A model generated the notes under the pieces. That model did no database searches. It was given only the letters and a program-made list of their open reading frames with translations, and had not been told where the DNA came from. A stretch of 64,000 nucleotides of DNA, taken from contig JBEWZL010000136.1 in assembly GCA_045837725.1 (NCBI GenBank), positions 124,001 through 188,000 on the forward strand. Direction: 5' to 3'. Made by a program: the position numbers and the translations under genes. Shown here piece by piece: positions 24,425 through 38,614 of this stretch; the first letter of the stretch is position 1; the number at the start of each line of letters is the position of its first letter. This DNA comes from Vermamoeba vermiformis. Lineage: Eukaryota; Tubulinea; Echinamoebida.

Positions 24425-24933
24425 CGCGTATAATAATATAATAAAAACGCAACTCCTTGCAAGGAATATTGCGCAGCTCTTGTTGTGCACACACAGCCGT
24501 TTCAGATTGTAAACTGTCTTTTTAGGCACGGAACAATTTAGGAGTCGCCGGCCACTGCCGACCGAGTAACTATTAACGATAAGCTACATGTGAGTTGCAC
24601 AACGTGAACGAGAACAACTTTGCCTACAAGGATCCAGAACCAAATACTAAGCGGATAGCAACCTTTCTGTTTACAGGCGCAAGGCTTAAGTAGAATTGAA
24701 GGTGAAGCTGTTTCGAATACATAAGAGGGTTAATTTTAATTTATAAAATATTTTATTGTTAACCTTGCAAAATGAATAAACCACTATGAGTCATATTCTC
24801 TTACAAGATCTATCAAAACAGTCGATTTTTTATATCGTTATTGTGATCTGCGTGAGTATTAGAATACAGTACAATTTTTCTTTGTTTTAAAGAAATTAAC
24901 CCACGCAGATCTGAATCCGAACACGAGCAGAAC
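24425..24933. other. Intergenic, upstream of kinase 8 and downstream of ARP3
   Basis: About 500 bases between a minus-strand start and a minus-strand stop. It should hold the kinase 8 promoter and the ARP3 3' UTR. No further gene or repeat was seen. Confidence 0.6.
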
Positions 24934-26917
<1,984 letters not shown>

Positions 26918-27153
26918 CTCTTCCTTGTTCGTATAATTTGATAAAAGATTATCCCAAAAAATCAGCCAAAGATTTTCGCTGGTTTGAGCGATCACGTGCT
27001 CAAAGTCAAAAAATAAAATTGATAAAATTTTGCGTGCTGTTGAAACTGCTTAGCGACCGCCAGTGAGGCTGTTTTTCTTTGGTGATTGATAAAAGCAACA
27101 CTGTAAATAACTATATATTTGTATATTAATTAGTTTGCTTTTAACAAGACACG
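26918..27153. promoter_or_regulatory. Bidirectional promoter region ARP3/SF3B1
   Basis: Two housekeeping genes start 236 bp apart on opposite strands, so they share this promoter space. It contains one CACGTG (26993-26998). Confidence 0.55.
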
Positions 27154-30100
27154 ATGTCGACTGGTAAGATCCAGAAATATTACAATAACGTGAACAGCCC
27201 TATTCAACTTCGTTATACAGATGACATAGATGACGAAATTAAGCGACAAAGAGAGGAACGAAAACGCCAAGCTGGAGAGCTGGTATGTATTTTTTCTTCA
27301 AGACGAATCTAAAACAAAAAATTTATCAAATAATACTAAACTTTATTCATGAAGCGCTTTTAGCAAGGCAGATGATTATAATATTTATTTTGGTAATTAT
27401 GGAACGAAATACTGACGAGTAGGAATTTATAGGTTGGTTTTGCTTCATCGGGAGGTTATGACGACGATCTCTATGGTGGATCGAGCTCAGGCTTCTCAAG
27501 ATCAATTCCAATGAATGACGATGACGAAGATGATTCAGGACGTCGATTACCAAGTTACACAGCACCAGATTCGCTTCGCGAGGAGTTAGCTTACGGCGAA
27601 GGAGAAGAGGAGGATCCGTTTAAAGACACAAGACGACAGAAAATTATAGATAGAGAAGATGAATATCATAGACGAAGGCAGAACAGAGATCTGTCGCCTG
27701 GTCACCGTAGCTACAAAGAAAAAATGGCAGAACAGTTGGTCGTCCAAGAAGAACAAGAATTACAGAGAAAAATCGCTCAAAAGAAAGAAGAAGAGAAGAA
27801 ACGAGAGCGCGAGGACCGCGAGAGCCGCGAGAAAGAGAAGAAAAAGAGAAAGCGCGAGGACGATGATGAAGACAGATCGTCTTCTTCTAAGAGAAAGAAG
27901 TCAGAGTGGGACGATGATGGTGACAGAAAGCCTTCGTCTTCGTCGAACAGATGGGATCAGACACCTTCTTCAGAAACTCAGACTCGTTCCAATCGCTGGG
28001 ATCAGACTCCTCAAGGTCCCGCAACCACGAAGTCACGATGGGATCAGACCCCTGTCGCCAGCAGCGGAACTCGTAACAGATGGGACGAGACACCTCAAAG
28101 CGGTGCCGAGACACCGTCACGAAAGGGCAAGTCCCGTTGGGACGAGACACCTGTCAACGTCAATGCTGGCATGATGACTCCTGGTGCCACTCCTCTCGGC
28201 TTCACTGGTGCTGAGACTCCTTCGTTCGCTCAAATGCGCGGTTATACTCCCGAACAAATGCAGGCTATGCGTTACGAGAAGGACATTGAAGAGCGAAACA
28301 GACCTCTCAGTGACGAAGAGTTGAATGACTTATTGCCCGCTGATGGTTACGAAGTTATGGTCCCTCCTCCTAACTATCAACCTATTCGCACACCTGCCAG
28401 AAAGTTGACCGCTACCCCGACTCCTGCTCAAATGGGCGGTTTCATGATGCAAGATGATGTCAAACCTTCAGACTACGGTGTTTCTACCCTCAAGACTCCC
28501 GAAGGTTTGCCCGAGATGAAGGTTGAAGACGAGCCTTTCTTTGGCAAGCTCTTGGACGGCAAGGACGAGGCTAGCTTGAGCACTGAAGAGATTAAGGAGC
28601 GCAAGATCATGAAGCTTCTGTTGAAGGTCAAGAACGGTACTCCTGCTCAACGTAAACAGTCGCTTCGTATGTTGACCGACAAGGCGAGAGAATTCGGCCC
28701 TGGACCTTTGTTCAACCAGATCTTGCCCTTGTTGATGTCTCCTGCTTTGGAAGACCAAGAACGTCACTTGCTCGTGAAAGTCATCGACAGAGTCCTCTAC
28801 AAGCTCGACGATCTCGTCCGACCTTACGTGCATAAGATTCTTGTCGTCATTGAACCTCTTTTGATCGACGAGGACTACTATGCTCGTGTCGAAGGTCGTG
28901 AAATTATTTCCAACTTGGCAAAGGCAGCTGGTTTGGCTACAATGATTGCAGTCATGCGTCCTGATATTGATAACACGGACGAGTACGTGCGTAACACTAC
29001 TGCCAGAGCCTTTGCTGTCGTAGCTTCTGCCCTCGGTATTCCTTCTCTATTGCCTTTCTTGAAGGCCGTCTGTCAGAGCAAGAAGTCATGGCAAGCTCGC
29101 CACACTGGTATCAAGATCGTTCAACAGATTTCTATTCTCATGGGCTCCGCAGTTTTGCCTCATTTGCGCAGCTTGGTCGAGATTATTGATCACGGTTTGA
29201 ACGATGAACAACAGAAGGTTAAGACGGTTACTGCCTTGGCCCTCGCTGCTCTTGCCGAAGCCTCAGCTCCTTATGGTTTCGAATCTTTTGGCAGTGTCTT
29301 GAAGCCTTTATGGGAAGGTGTCAAGAATCAACGTGGCAAGACCTTGGCTGCTTACTTGAAGTCCATCGGTTACATCATTCCTTTGATGGACGTCGAGTAC
29401 GCTAGCTATTCTATCAAGTCTATCATGCCTACTTTGATCGCTCAGTTCCAAACACCCGAAGACGAAATGAAGAAGATCGTTTTGAAGGTCGTCAAGCAGT
29501 GCGTCTCCACTGAAGGTGTTGAAGCTTCTTACATCAAAGAAGAGGTCATTCCTCCATTCTTCAAGCACTTCTGGGTGCGCAGAATGGCTCTCGATCGCCG
29601 AAACTACAAGCAACTCGTCGAGACCACCGTCGAGTTGGCCAACAAAGTTGGTGTCACAGAGATTGTTGGAAGAATTGTGGACGATCTGCGCGATGAATCC
29701 GAGCCTTACAGAAAGATGGTCATCGAGACAGTTGATCAGGTCATAACTGCTTTGGGCGCTGCCGAGATTGACACGCGCTTAGAGAAGCGTCTTATCGATG
29801 GTATTCTCTATGCCTTCCAAGAACAAGCCTCTGATGACTCTGCTGCCATTCTCAACGGCTTCGGTACTGTTGTCAACTCACTGGGCTTGCGTGTCCGACC
29901 TTACTTGCAACAAATCGTTACTTTGGTCAAGCTGCGATTAAACAACAAGCTGCCGAAGTACCGTCAACAAGCAGCTGACCTCATCACTCGTATTGCCGTT
30001 GTGATGATGAACTGCAATGAAGAGAAGTTGATGGGTCACTTGGGTGTCATTCTCTACGAGTACTTGGGAGAAGAGTACCCCGAAGTTTTGGGCTCAATCT

Positions 30101-31035
30101 TGGGTGCTTTGAAGGCTATCGTCAACGTCATTGGTATGACTAAGATGACACCGCCCATCAAGGACTTGTTGCCGCGCTTGACTCCCATTTTGAAGAATCG
30201 TCACGAGAAGGTACAAGAGAACTGCATTGACTTGGTCGGTCGTATTGCTGATCGTGGTCACGAGTACGTCTCTGCTCGTGAATGGATGCGTATTTGCTTC
30301 GAGTTGTTGGAGTTGCTGAAGGCTCACAAGAAGGCTATTCGACGTGCTGCTGTCAACACGTTCGGTTACATTGCCAAGGCTATCGGTCCTCAAGACGTCT
30401 TGGTGACTTTATTGAACAACTTGCGAGTACAAGAGCGTCAGAACCGTGTCTGCACAACTGTCGCCATTGCCATTGTCGCTGAAACTTGTTTGCCCTTCAC
30501 TGTTTTGCCGGCTTTGATGAACGAATACAGAGTGCCCGAATTGAACGTCCAAAACGGTGTTCTGAAGGCCTTGTCGTTCATGTTCGAGTACATTGGTGAA
30601 ATGGGTAAAGACTATATTTACGCCGTTACACCTTTGCTCGAAGACGCGCTCATGGATCGAGATCCCGTGCATCGTCAAACAGCTTGCACAGTCGTCAAGC
30701 ACATGTCACTTGGTGTTGTCGGCTTAGGCAACGAAGACGCCATTCTGCACTTGCTCAACTTTGTCTGGCCCAACATCTTCGAGACTAGTCCTCACGTCAT
30801 TAACGCCGTGATTGAAGCGATCGACGGATGCAGATGTGCTATCGGCCCTGCTGCTACCATGAAGTACTTATTGCAAGGCTTGTTCCATCCTGCCAGGAAG
30901 GTGCGAACGATCTACTGGAAGTTGTACAACAATCTCTACATTGGCAATCAAGACGGATTAGTGCCACAATACCCGCGACTGCCCGACGACGAGCGAAACA
31001 CGTTCTCGCGACCTGAGCTCGACATTGTGCTATAG
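27154..31035 (+). CDS. SF3B1: Splicing factor 3B subunit 1 (U2 snRNP)
   Basis: Two exons, 27154-27282 and 27433-31035, giving about 1243 aa (human about 1300). SF3B1 is the HEAT-repeat scaffold of the SF3b complex that clamps the U2/branch-site duplex. The N-terminal ~150 residues are acidic and Lys/Glu-rich. Then come five RWD(Q/E)TP motifs (about residues 145-225), the U2AF-ligand motifs and proline-directed phosphorylation sites known in this protein, followed by [16 protein letters not shown] and [13 protein letters not shown]. From about residue 420 on, HEAT repeats run to the end ([43 protein letters not shown]-type terminal [14 protein letters not shown]). The long uninterrupted second exon has strong codon bias, consistent with high expression. 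Confidence 0.97.
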
Positions 31036-31638
31036 ACGCCATGGTTGGGTAATCCGCCCCTTTTTTGTGCGAGGGTTGGTTGACTGGTTAAGGGAGTGAG
31101 GAATTAAAACAGCGGATTTGATCTGCTGAATCCCACTTCAGACTGGTCGGACCACCCTCCTTTTCAATTATAAAAATTGCCATTACAATCGATATTCTAG
31201 TTACTACAACCATATTAATTACGGCTTGTTCAATCTGAACTTGACCAATAACCTTTCAAGATCCACCTCCCGCCAGGCAAGTGATGAGGACGAATCGACG
31301 ACCGCTCGAACGGGTGCCTATAATGACACGTACTTATTATTACTGTTCGTTGTTGTTTTTCTAATGCTTTTTTTGTATGACTCTCGTTCGTACGCGTTTG
31401 GGATCTGATCGATCTAGCTCTTGAGGGCAAATTGCTTTCTTTATTTGAGTCTAGCTAATCTTTTTATTCAAGATCTCAATATAGTCATACTTAGCATAAC
31501 GGTACGTTAGTAGGCGCTTTTGGGTGAAAATTAAACAGATGCGCGTGGATTCAGCGGAGTTGTCCAATGCGGGGTAAGCGAAACAACCGCTGTAATAAAT
31601 AAATAAATCTAGTGCTATTTATTTAGTGCCGTAATCTA
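31036..31638. other. Intergenic between convergent genes
   Basis: About 600 bases between the stops of SF3B1 (+) and the secreted repeat gene (-). Only short, unsupported open frames on both strands; it probably contains both 3' UTRs. Confidence 0.6.
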
Positions 31639-32729
31639 CTAAGGAAAACCGAGAATAGTGTATGTGCCAAATGCGGAGGGAGCAGTATTCTCGGGTTGGG
31701 CAGCATCGTAGGCTGGTAAGAATAAACCATTACCAGGATCGACGAATGCTTTAACTTGAATCACGTGATTGCCAGGCGTAACGTTTTGAACAATGCCGTG
31801 CCTAAAACATTGTTATTATTGCTTCGAGAAATGATGGAATTTTTCTTACAAATAGACTGGTAACCACACTAATGCGGCTTGATTCATCATTGTAAAATCA
31901 CAGATGGAAACACCGTCGAATGCGAGTTGAATTCTCGCTCGTTTATCTAAAAATGTAAGTAACGCAGCGCAACAAGAAAAGTACGTACTAGCGACGGTAT
32001 GACCAGAGTAAGGGATGTTGAGTGAGATCTGGACTGTCGAAAAGTTGCTTGGAAATTGGAGATAAAGCTCGTAGAGCGGAACAGAAGTCCAAGTGTTTGC
32101 GGAGATGGCTACTCCTGCTGTGTACGTAAATACTTTTCTGTATGACCACACGGAAGGCAATTGGACAGTGTTGCCGTTACTAATTGACATTTGATTGTTA
32201 TTTACTGATAACGTTTGGATTTCATTTGTGGCAGATGCGTCCGGCAGGACAACGCTCCCTCCATTCGAGAGCGATATTGTGTCTGAATTAGTAAGCGACA
32301 ATGTTTGGATTTCATTAGTAGGACTATTGTCAGGAATCGTAACGCTGTTTCCACCGGAAATAGACAACTGTCCCGAAGGATCGTAGTTCAGAGTTTGGAT
32401 TTCGTTCGTGGATGAGGTGTCGGGAATCTGGATTGAGTTACCATTGCTAATAGATAAAGTACCATCGGTCGCTAGTGCTAATGTTTGTTTCCCTTGGCTG
32501 ATTTCGTTGCAAATATTTACTCCTCCGCATGTTCTCACATCCGTTGCAGAATTGATCGTCAAATAGTCCTCCCCCGCATTATTTCGAACCGAAAATTGAC
32601 GGGAGTCGCAAGTCTGACCTGCAACAGAAGAGTATAAGACGGGCGAGAATGAGGAGAAAACAGTTTCTTACCTGAAGTGCCAATCGCTAGATAAAGCAGA
32701 GTGCCGAAGATGAAAAAGGTTCGTTGCAT
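31639..32729 (-). CDS. Secreted repeat protein, second copy
   Basis: Four exons: 32672-32729, 31989-32618, 31850-31946 and 31639-31801; about 315 aa. Signal peptide MQRTFFIFGTLLYLAIGTSG. It then has the same architecture as the gene at 7523: a Cys segment (QTCDSRQFSVRN, YLTINSATDVRTCGGVNICN) and about four repeats (TNEIQTLSL, SISNGNSIQIPD). The C-terminal domain of about 140 residues differs from the C1q-like domain of the first gene (SANTWTSVPLYEL, VQNVTPGNHVIQVKAFVDPG) but has similar beta-rich character. The 42-nt intron inside the C-terminal domain leaves the frame open, so a retained-intron form would still translate. The two genes share an upstream 15-mer. Function is not recognised; an extracellular adhesive or binding role is inferred. 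Confidence 0.82.
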
Positions 32730-32784
32730 TGTTGTTGTTGTGAGGATTTCAGATCTAATTAATTCGGAATGATGAAGAAAAAAA

Positions 32785-32799
32785 CCAATTCGCTTTTTG
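32785..32799 (-). promoter_or_regulatory. 15-bp upstream element, second copy
   Basis: The minus strand reads CAAAAAGCGAATTGG, ending 55 bases before the ATG at 32729. It is identical to 7451-7465 before the paralogous gene. The flanking bases are not conserved, which favours a functional element over recent duplication of the whole upstream region. Confidence 0.6.
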
Positions 32800-33236
32800 C
32801 TGACAAGTTTGACATTTCGATTTAATTAAATTCCAGCTTGCGTCAAACGAGCTGCACGTAGAGGTATGACCGCGACCTGTAATGATTTAATTGGGCTCTT
32901 CTTCCCTATACCGGGGAGGTCTGATTCGTACACTACCACGAATATAACTAATTATAAATTGTAATTGCACCATATATTTTCAGGTTAATTTTCTGTAGTG
33001 CTGGGTCCTGCGAAAATTGTGTGTCCGAATGTAACATCAAATCTGATCTTGATCTTGATTACCTTTTGGCAACAGTATCCTTTCGGAAGTTGATACTCCA
33101 AGACTTGTCCAATAGAAATAAATGAGTGACTACCTAATAAAGGTCTCTTGGTCAAACAACAAAGCGAAACAGAAATTATTTGCCAGACCAGTTTTGATTC
33201 AGAAAAGAACATTATTATCATTTATTCAATCTAATA

Positions 33237-34899
33237 ATGGAAGCAACAGCTGTTCCTAAGAGAAAAATTGGCGACTCGCTCGAGATTGCGAGCATTGTTA
33301 ATGGATTATGGCAAGTAGCCGGTGGACACGGCAAAGTAACGGCTGCTGATGCGCAAAAACATGTAAGTAGCATATTATCAATAATAGTATAATATTATCG
33401 AGTATTATTGCAACGACAAGATCTTTTTCGATCGGAAGATTTTCTGACTTTCATTTAATTAATGTGTCAATTTTAAATAGATGAAAGAACTTATTGACAT
33501 CGGTCTTACAACATTCGACGGCGCAGATATCTACGGTAAGGTTTAAAAAAATATTTTATGAATAGATGCGCCATTAAAATATTTACTTTTATCAATTTAG
33601 GCCCCGCAGAGGATTATATGGGCGAGGTTAATGCCCAACAAACGGAAAAGAAGGCTCAATTCTTGACTAAATTCGTTCCACGCCCGGGATCAATGACACG
33701 CGAGGTCAGGATCAACCCAAATTTTTCCTTTTTTGGATATTATATCATTCTGACTTCTTTAATGTTGACTAATAGTTTTTTATAGGCAGTAGAAGGAGCT
33801 ATTAATAAGTCAATGAGAAGAATGAAAACTGATAAATTGGATCTCGTTCAATTTCATTGGTGGGGTAAGTACTATCCATAGTGTAATTATTAGAAATATA
33901 AAATTAATCTATTTGATACAAATAGATTACGAGGATGAAGAGTATTTGAACGCATTGAAGCATCTTTTTGAATTGAAAAATGAAGGAAAAATTCGCGAAG
34001 TTGGTGTACGTCATTAATACTGTTATTTTCAATAATAACAATATAATAATAATACCTTTCTATAGTTAACGAACTTTGATACTGAGCGAATGCGTATTAT
34101 GTACAAGAACGGCTACAAAATTGTCTCGAATCAAGTATCTTACTCAATTATCGACAGAAGGTATGTTATATATATGGCTACTACATGTGCTTAATATGAC
34201 CTATATTTAGACCAGAGAAGCAAATGATTGAGTTCTGCAAGCAACACAATGTTAAATTATTGACCTACGGAACCGGTACGAAACTATATTTTTCTTAGAA
34301 ATGGGATTATAGAGCTAACGATTATTTCTATAGTACTCGGAGGTCTATTGAGCGAGAAATATTTGGGCGTACCCGAGCCAAGCGCGACAGATCTGACTAC
34401 GACTTCGTTACGAAAGTACTTGCCGTTCGTTAAGCAATGGGGCGATTGGGACACTCATTTTCAGCCTTTGTTGAAAGCAATGAAGACTATTGCCGACAAG
34501 TACAACGTTTCTATCGCTAATGTGGCTTGGTAAGTAGATCGTGTAACGAAATTTTTATCATTTTTATTTTGTCTTGAGAGCCGCCGTAAATCAAGCGAAG
34601 CATTTAAATAGTAATTATAATAATAATCGCTGACTATCAACTATGCTGAGTTATAGTTTAGTGCTAGTGCGATCCAAACAATACCTAATTTTCATCTTTT
34701 ATTATTTAGCCAGTACATTCTTCAAAAGCCATGTGTCGGAGCTGTGATTATTGGTATAAGACCAGGTCATTCGAACCATATTCAAGACAATTTGAAGGTG
34801 TTTTCATTCCAGTTGAGTCCTGAAGACGTCGAGACATTGGATGCGTTGGCGAACAAAGGCAAGATGTTGGACGGTGATTGCGGCGATGAATATCGTTAA
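33237..34899 (+). CDS. Aldo/keto reductase family protein
   Basis: Nine exons predicted: 33237-33362, 33481-33535, 33601-33704, 33786-33864, 33926-34005, 34066-34160, 34211-34275, 34334-34529 and 34710-34899. The product is a TIM-barrel NADPH-dependent oxidoreductase. The catalytic tetrad is visible: Asp and Tyr in TTFDGADIYG, Lys in FLTKFVP, and His in LVQFHWW. The cofactor-side segment near the C-terminus (GAVIIGIRPGHSNHIQDNLK) matches the NADP-binding motif of bacterial/fungal-type members. The substrate cannot be told from sequence. The start ATG is preceded by a short AT-rich leader, and the frame is intact through all splice junctions. Confidence 0.9.
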
Positions 34900-35196
34900 T
34901 ACTTTGAGCGATAAACGGTTCCATGGTACCCTGTTTGGCTTTATTATTTACAAGTTAACTCACGTCATACTAGTAATCAATTCGCAAGTCACGTCTTAAA
35001 ATTTAATCAAACAAGTCACTTGATCGGTAAGAAAACAAAAAGACGGTATCGCGCACGTGTTTTTGGTTTGTAGTTTGGTTTTCCTTTTTTTTTTTGTTTT
35101 TTTTTTTTGGTTTGGTTTGGTCGACAAATAATTCGCGACCCATAAGCAAACCAAAGTTAAAACTATCAAAGGAGGTACCACAACCACGTAGGGTAA

Positions 35197-36324
35197 ATGG
35201 AAGAGTTAGCAACCGCCGCCCAGTCACAGATGCGGAACGTAAGTTTCAACAACAAATAACAATAATAATTATAGTTAAGTATCCAAAGTAAATATATGGC
35301 ATATTATTTTATCTTACAGCTAATTTAGGCGACGGATTTTGGTATGATTGTTCGCACGATCCGAATGAAAGACGTGGGAACCAGATTAACTGGTGATATG
35401 CTCTACAACTCTATTATTACTAAAAGTGCAAAGAACAACTTCACCGGCCACCTTCGTGGTCGCTCAAAATATTGGTTAGTCATTGTTGCTAGTGAAATGC
35501 CGAAACCGAATCTGTCACCTTCGGATGTGCCAGTGGAACGGACTGTTTACGAAGGCAACACCCTTTTACTGCTTGACTTATCAAAAATTGGTTCAGATAA
35601 GTTAATTCGGTTAGAGTGGCCACATAACCAAACTTTTCTTCCCATCCAAGTCACGAACGCACGCCCAAAAGTCTCAGAACGGCCTGCCAAACGACGCCGA
35701 ACCGGAGAATCTCCTTTGCAGCACCTACCAAGCCCGGCACAGAGCCCACTACTGCTAGATCCTTCAGCCAATGCACCTACAATGTACCTAACAACTGACC
35801 GGAGCTCAAGCGGTGACCTAATCCCTTCACCATCTTCTCGTGCGATTGGTTTCTCTGGCAACACACCACCTTCTTCACGTTCGATTTACGACTTTTTGCC
35901 ATCCCCAAGTTCTATCTACGACGGGCCAGCCAATTCTTTTCCAACGCGGATTTCTCAGCATACCGACGACGGAATTCCCTCCCCTTCAGCGCATTCAACT
36001 TACCAATATGGCCTCTCATCTCCGCCGTCGAGTCTTGAAATGTTCCTGGAATCTTCATTCTTTAGTGATATTCCCACGGTTATCTCACCAGGTTCGATGA
36101 GAGAGAGACGCATTTCCCCCATCAGACGGCCACGCAGTATTGAGGAAGCCATGCCCTCAACAAATTCGATGAACCCTTACAATGCCCCATTCAACTTCAA
36201 GCCACCTGGGCGACTCATTTGGAATGGAAGCCTCTCTGAGCACACGAACAAGGCTGCATCTAGCAACATCTTACATCTTCGCAATGACTCGAACAACACA
36301 ATACTTGAAGAGCGGGCTAGGTAG
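35197..36324 (+). CDS. Unrecognised Ser/Pro-rich protein
   Basis: Two exons, 35197-35238 and 35329-36324, joined in frame; about 345 aa starting MEELATAAQSQMRN. The first ~110 residues look folded (RLTGDMLYNSIITKSAKNNF; GRSKYWLVIVASE). A basic nuclear-localisation-like KRRR follows, then about 200 residues rich in Ser and Pro with many SP/PSP sites. No family recognised. The second exon alone is an open frame from 35344, so the first exon is a prediction. Composition suggests a regulatory, possibly nuclear and phosphorylated protein; this is inference only. A poly-T/GGTTT tract precedes the gene at about 35083-35122. Confidence 0.65.
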
Positions 36325-36444
36325 TACTCGTCTGCGTCTATTGACCAAGATGTATTAATGTAGTTCGTAGTAATCACAAAGACGAGAGACAGGCATGGTC
36401 CCACATTCCAATTTACGCAAAGACTGGAATGGGTTTCGCATGAT

Positions 36445-37417
36445 ATGGCGTGCGGTTCTATGGCCTCTGCCGACGTCAGGACCAGAATGGAGTATTTGCA
36501 AAATAAGTGCGCAGTTGTTGGTCAACATCTTAATTATGAAGGTCTTGACAATAGCCTGTGCCAGGCGGTATGTCTTAAACAATGCTTCAATTAAGGATTT
36601 GTATGCTCATCTTGCCTACAGATCGTTACTGGACTAAAGGACCCGGACAGCCGTGTCCGAGAGGAGGCTTGCAAATTATTAGCGAGTGCCAGTGGGAAAG
36701 TTGGCACGTCCCTGAAAGAGCATTGTCCAAAAATACTAGATCTCTTAATACAAGGCATTTTACATCCAGGAGCAACTTCAAAACGAGCCGCTCTCTTGGC
36801 AGCTGAACCGTTTCTAAGAAATGAGGCACCTGCATCACTCATCGAACAACACTTTGAAAAGCTAATGAGGCAAATGCTGTTTACGTTGAACGAGCCGTTG
36901 CAATATTATCGTGGCCCTTGCGCAGATCCGGATGAATTTCGCTCAATCGTCTTCGAAATAATATCCTCTGTGATTAGAAAGTGTCCTAACATCAAATGCG
37001 ACGAGTACTTGAATGAGCTCATCCCGCACATTAGAACCTTTTTGAACGGCAGTCCCTACTGGCATCAAAAAACCATGCGGCTGATTCAACAACTTTCAAC
37101 CGTTGTGGAACCAAAAAATTATCAAGTAAGTGCACAAATATAGGTATATTTAAATATGACATTGCTAATGTTACCAGACACTGCTCAGTAACTTGACAAC
37201 CAGTGCGCTCAGCTTTTGTGGTTTGGTTCTAAAAGCTGCAGCAGAGGTAATGCTGCGCGGCTATTATATCAAGTCTAATATAATTAAACAGAGCGGCAAC
37301 CACGAAATTGCAGAAGATTTCAAAACAAAATTAACTCAAATCTGCCCGACGGATCTGAGCAATCACCCCTCGTCTTCAAAGCAACAATTCATCCACATAC
37401 GACATGCTGATCTCTGA
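36445..37417 (+). CDS. HEAT-repeat-like protein (tentative model)
   Basis: Predicted exons at about 36445-36566, 36621-37124, 37178-37246 and 37292-37417, in a consistent frame. Readable segments include VRTRMEYLQNKCAVVGQHL, IVTGLKDPDSRVREEACKLL and RSIVFEIISSVIRKCPN. They show the paired-helix, Asp/Arg pattern of HEAT/TOG arrays as in CLASP-type microtubule proteins. The last exon could be entered with or without the 45-nt intron, since both stay in frame. The gene begins only about 120 bases after the previous stop and has no strong start context, so it could be a fragment or part of a longer transcript. Confidence 0.45.
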
Positions 37418-38029
37418 AACTCTGTCCAGTTTGGACTCCTGGAATGAGAGTAACAGCAAGTTGTCTTCACTAAGAACCTGACGGAGCAGATCGGCGACAA
37501 TCATGTCCGCAGCTTTCAAGAAAGTATTGGCAACAAAAAAATTGTATTTGGGTGCGCTAGGAATAGTCAGTGACGATATGCAGTTGATTTGTAGGATTAT
37601 CGGTATGTGAAGACGATTCAAATTCGTCGCTCAGAGCTTGGAAATTTTACCATAAAAGGAAAAGCAATAAATTGGTAAACATTGGTTACTCTCACCAAGA
37701 AGTTACAATATAAAGGATCATCGATTTGTTGGGAAGTTTTCGTGGTCTCTCAATCTCAAATGATTTTCGTTTGATAGCATTACAGCTCGCCTCAATTTTC
37801 ATTATTTTATGACATTTCTTAGTTTATCCCGCCAATTATCGAACGATCAAGCCTTGTTTTGGTATATTTAACTAGTATGGCATTGTTATCAAGATCCAAA
37901 CCGAAAACGAACTCAAATTTCATTTGACATTCATTAGTTTTCTATAAAAATATCGAGAGCAAATTATAAAAGACAAATTCATCGTAGTCTTATCTTACGA
38001 ACGCATCACAAGAACAAAACAACATCGAA
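37418..38029. other. Intergenic, no supported gene
   Basis: About 600 bases. A minus-strand open frame at 37376-37621 overlaps the preceding gene and has no recognisable feature. The 3' part is AT-rich and should hold the glutaredoxin promoter. Confidence 0.5.
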
Positions 38030-38457
38030 ATGGATTTGAAATCGCTGATCAAAGAAAACAAAGTCGTACTGATTGGCTATACTGACTGCCCTTACACCAG
38101 CGAGTCTGCGAGACTTTTGGACTCCCTTGGCATCGCTTACAAGCGAGTCAATCTCAGTAAGTACCTACATCCGATCACGATCCAAAACTCTTTCATTTTC
38201 TGATGGGCACTTTTGTTGTAGAGGCCAATGACCCTCTTCATAATGAACTGGCTAAGGAGACTAATCGCCTGACTACGCCTTATTTGTACATCGATGGCAA
38301 ATTCATTGGTGCGGAGAGCGATCTCGACATGCTTTTGAATACGCGCAAGTTGTTCGACATCCTCACCAAGGCGAACATCAAGTACGAGCAACCTGCAAAG
38401 GACCTCAAATTTGGACTTCAACAAGGCGTTGAAGGCAAGAAGGTCGAGAACGCGTAA
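38030..38457 (+). CDS. Glutaredoxin-like protein with CPYT motif
   Basis: Two exons, 38030-38156 and 38222-38457; about 120 aa. The thioredoxin fold is recognisable from VVLIGYTDCPYTSES, the cis-Pro site TTPYLYIDGKFIGAES and the following Asp-Leu. The active site reads CPYT, so the resolving Cys of dithiol glutaredoxins is absent and a monothiol mechanism is expected if it is active. A C-terminal tail of about 30 Lys-rich residues follows the domain (PAKDLKFGLQQGVEG). A glutathione-dependent reductase or glutathione-binding role is inferred. Confidence 0.85.
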
Positions 38458-38614
38458 CGAGCTCCATCTGCTTTGTTTTTAAAGCAAGTCTTGCTCGAGA
38501 TTGTTACATATCATATCATCAATACACCCATTGTTGATTAATAAAGCTCTTTAACATCATCTCTCGCTCCGGATGTAACAATTTATCACCGCGCTCCGTT
38601 ACAAATGTACATCT

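Noticed and set aside
37376-37621. 81-codon minus-strand open frame
   Set aside because: Overlaps the plus-strand gene end, no conserved motif, no paralogue.
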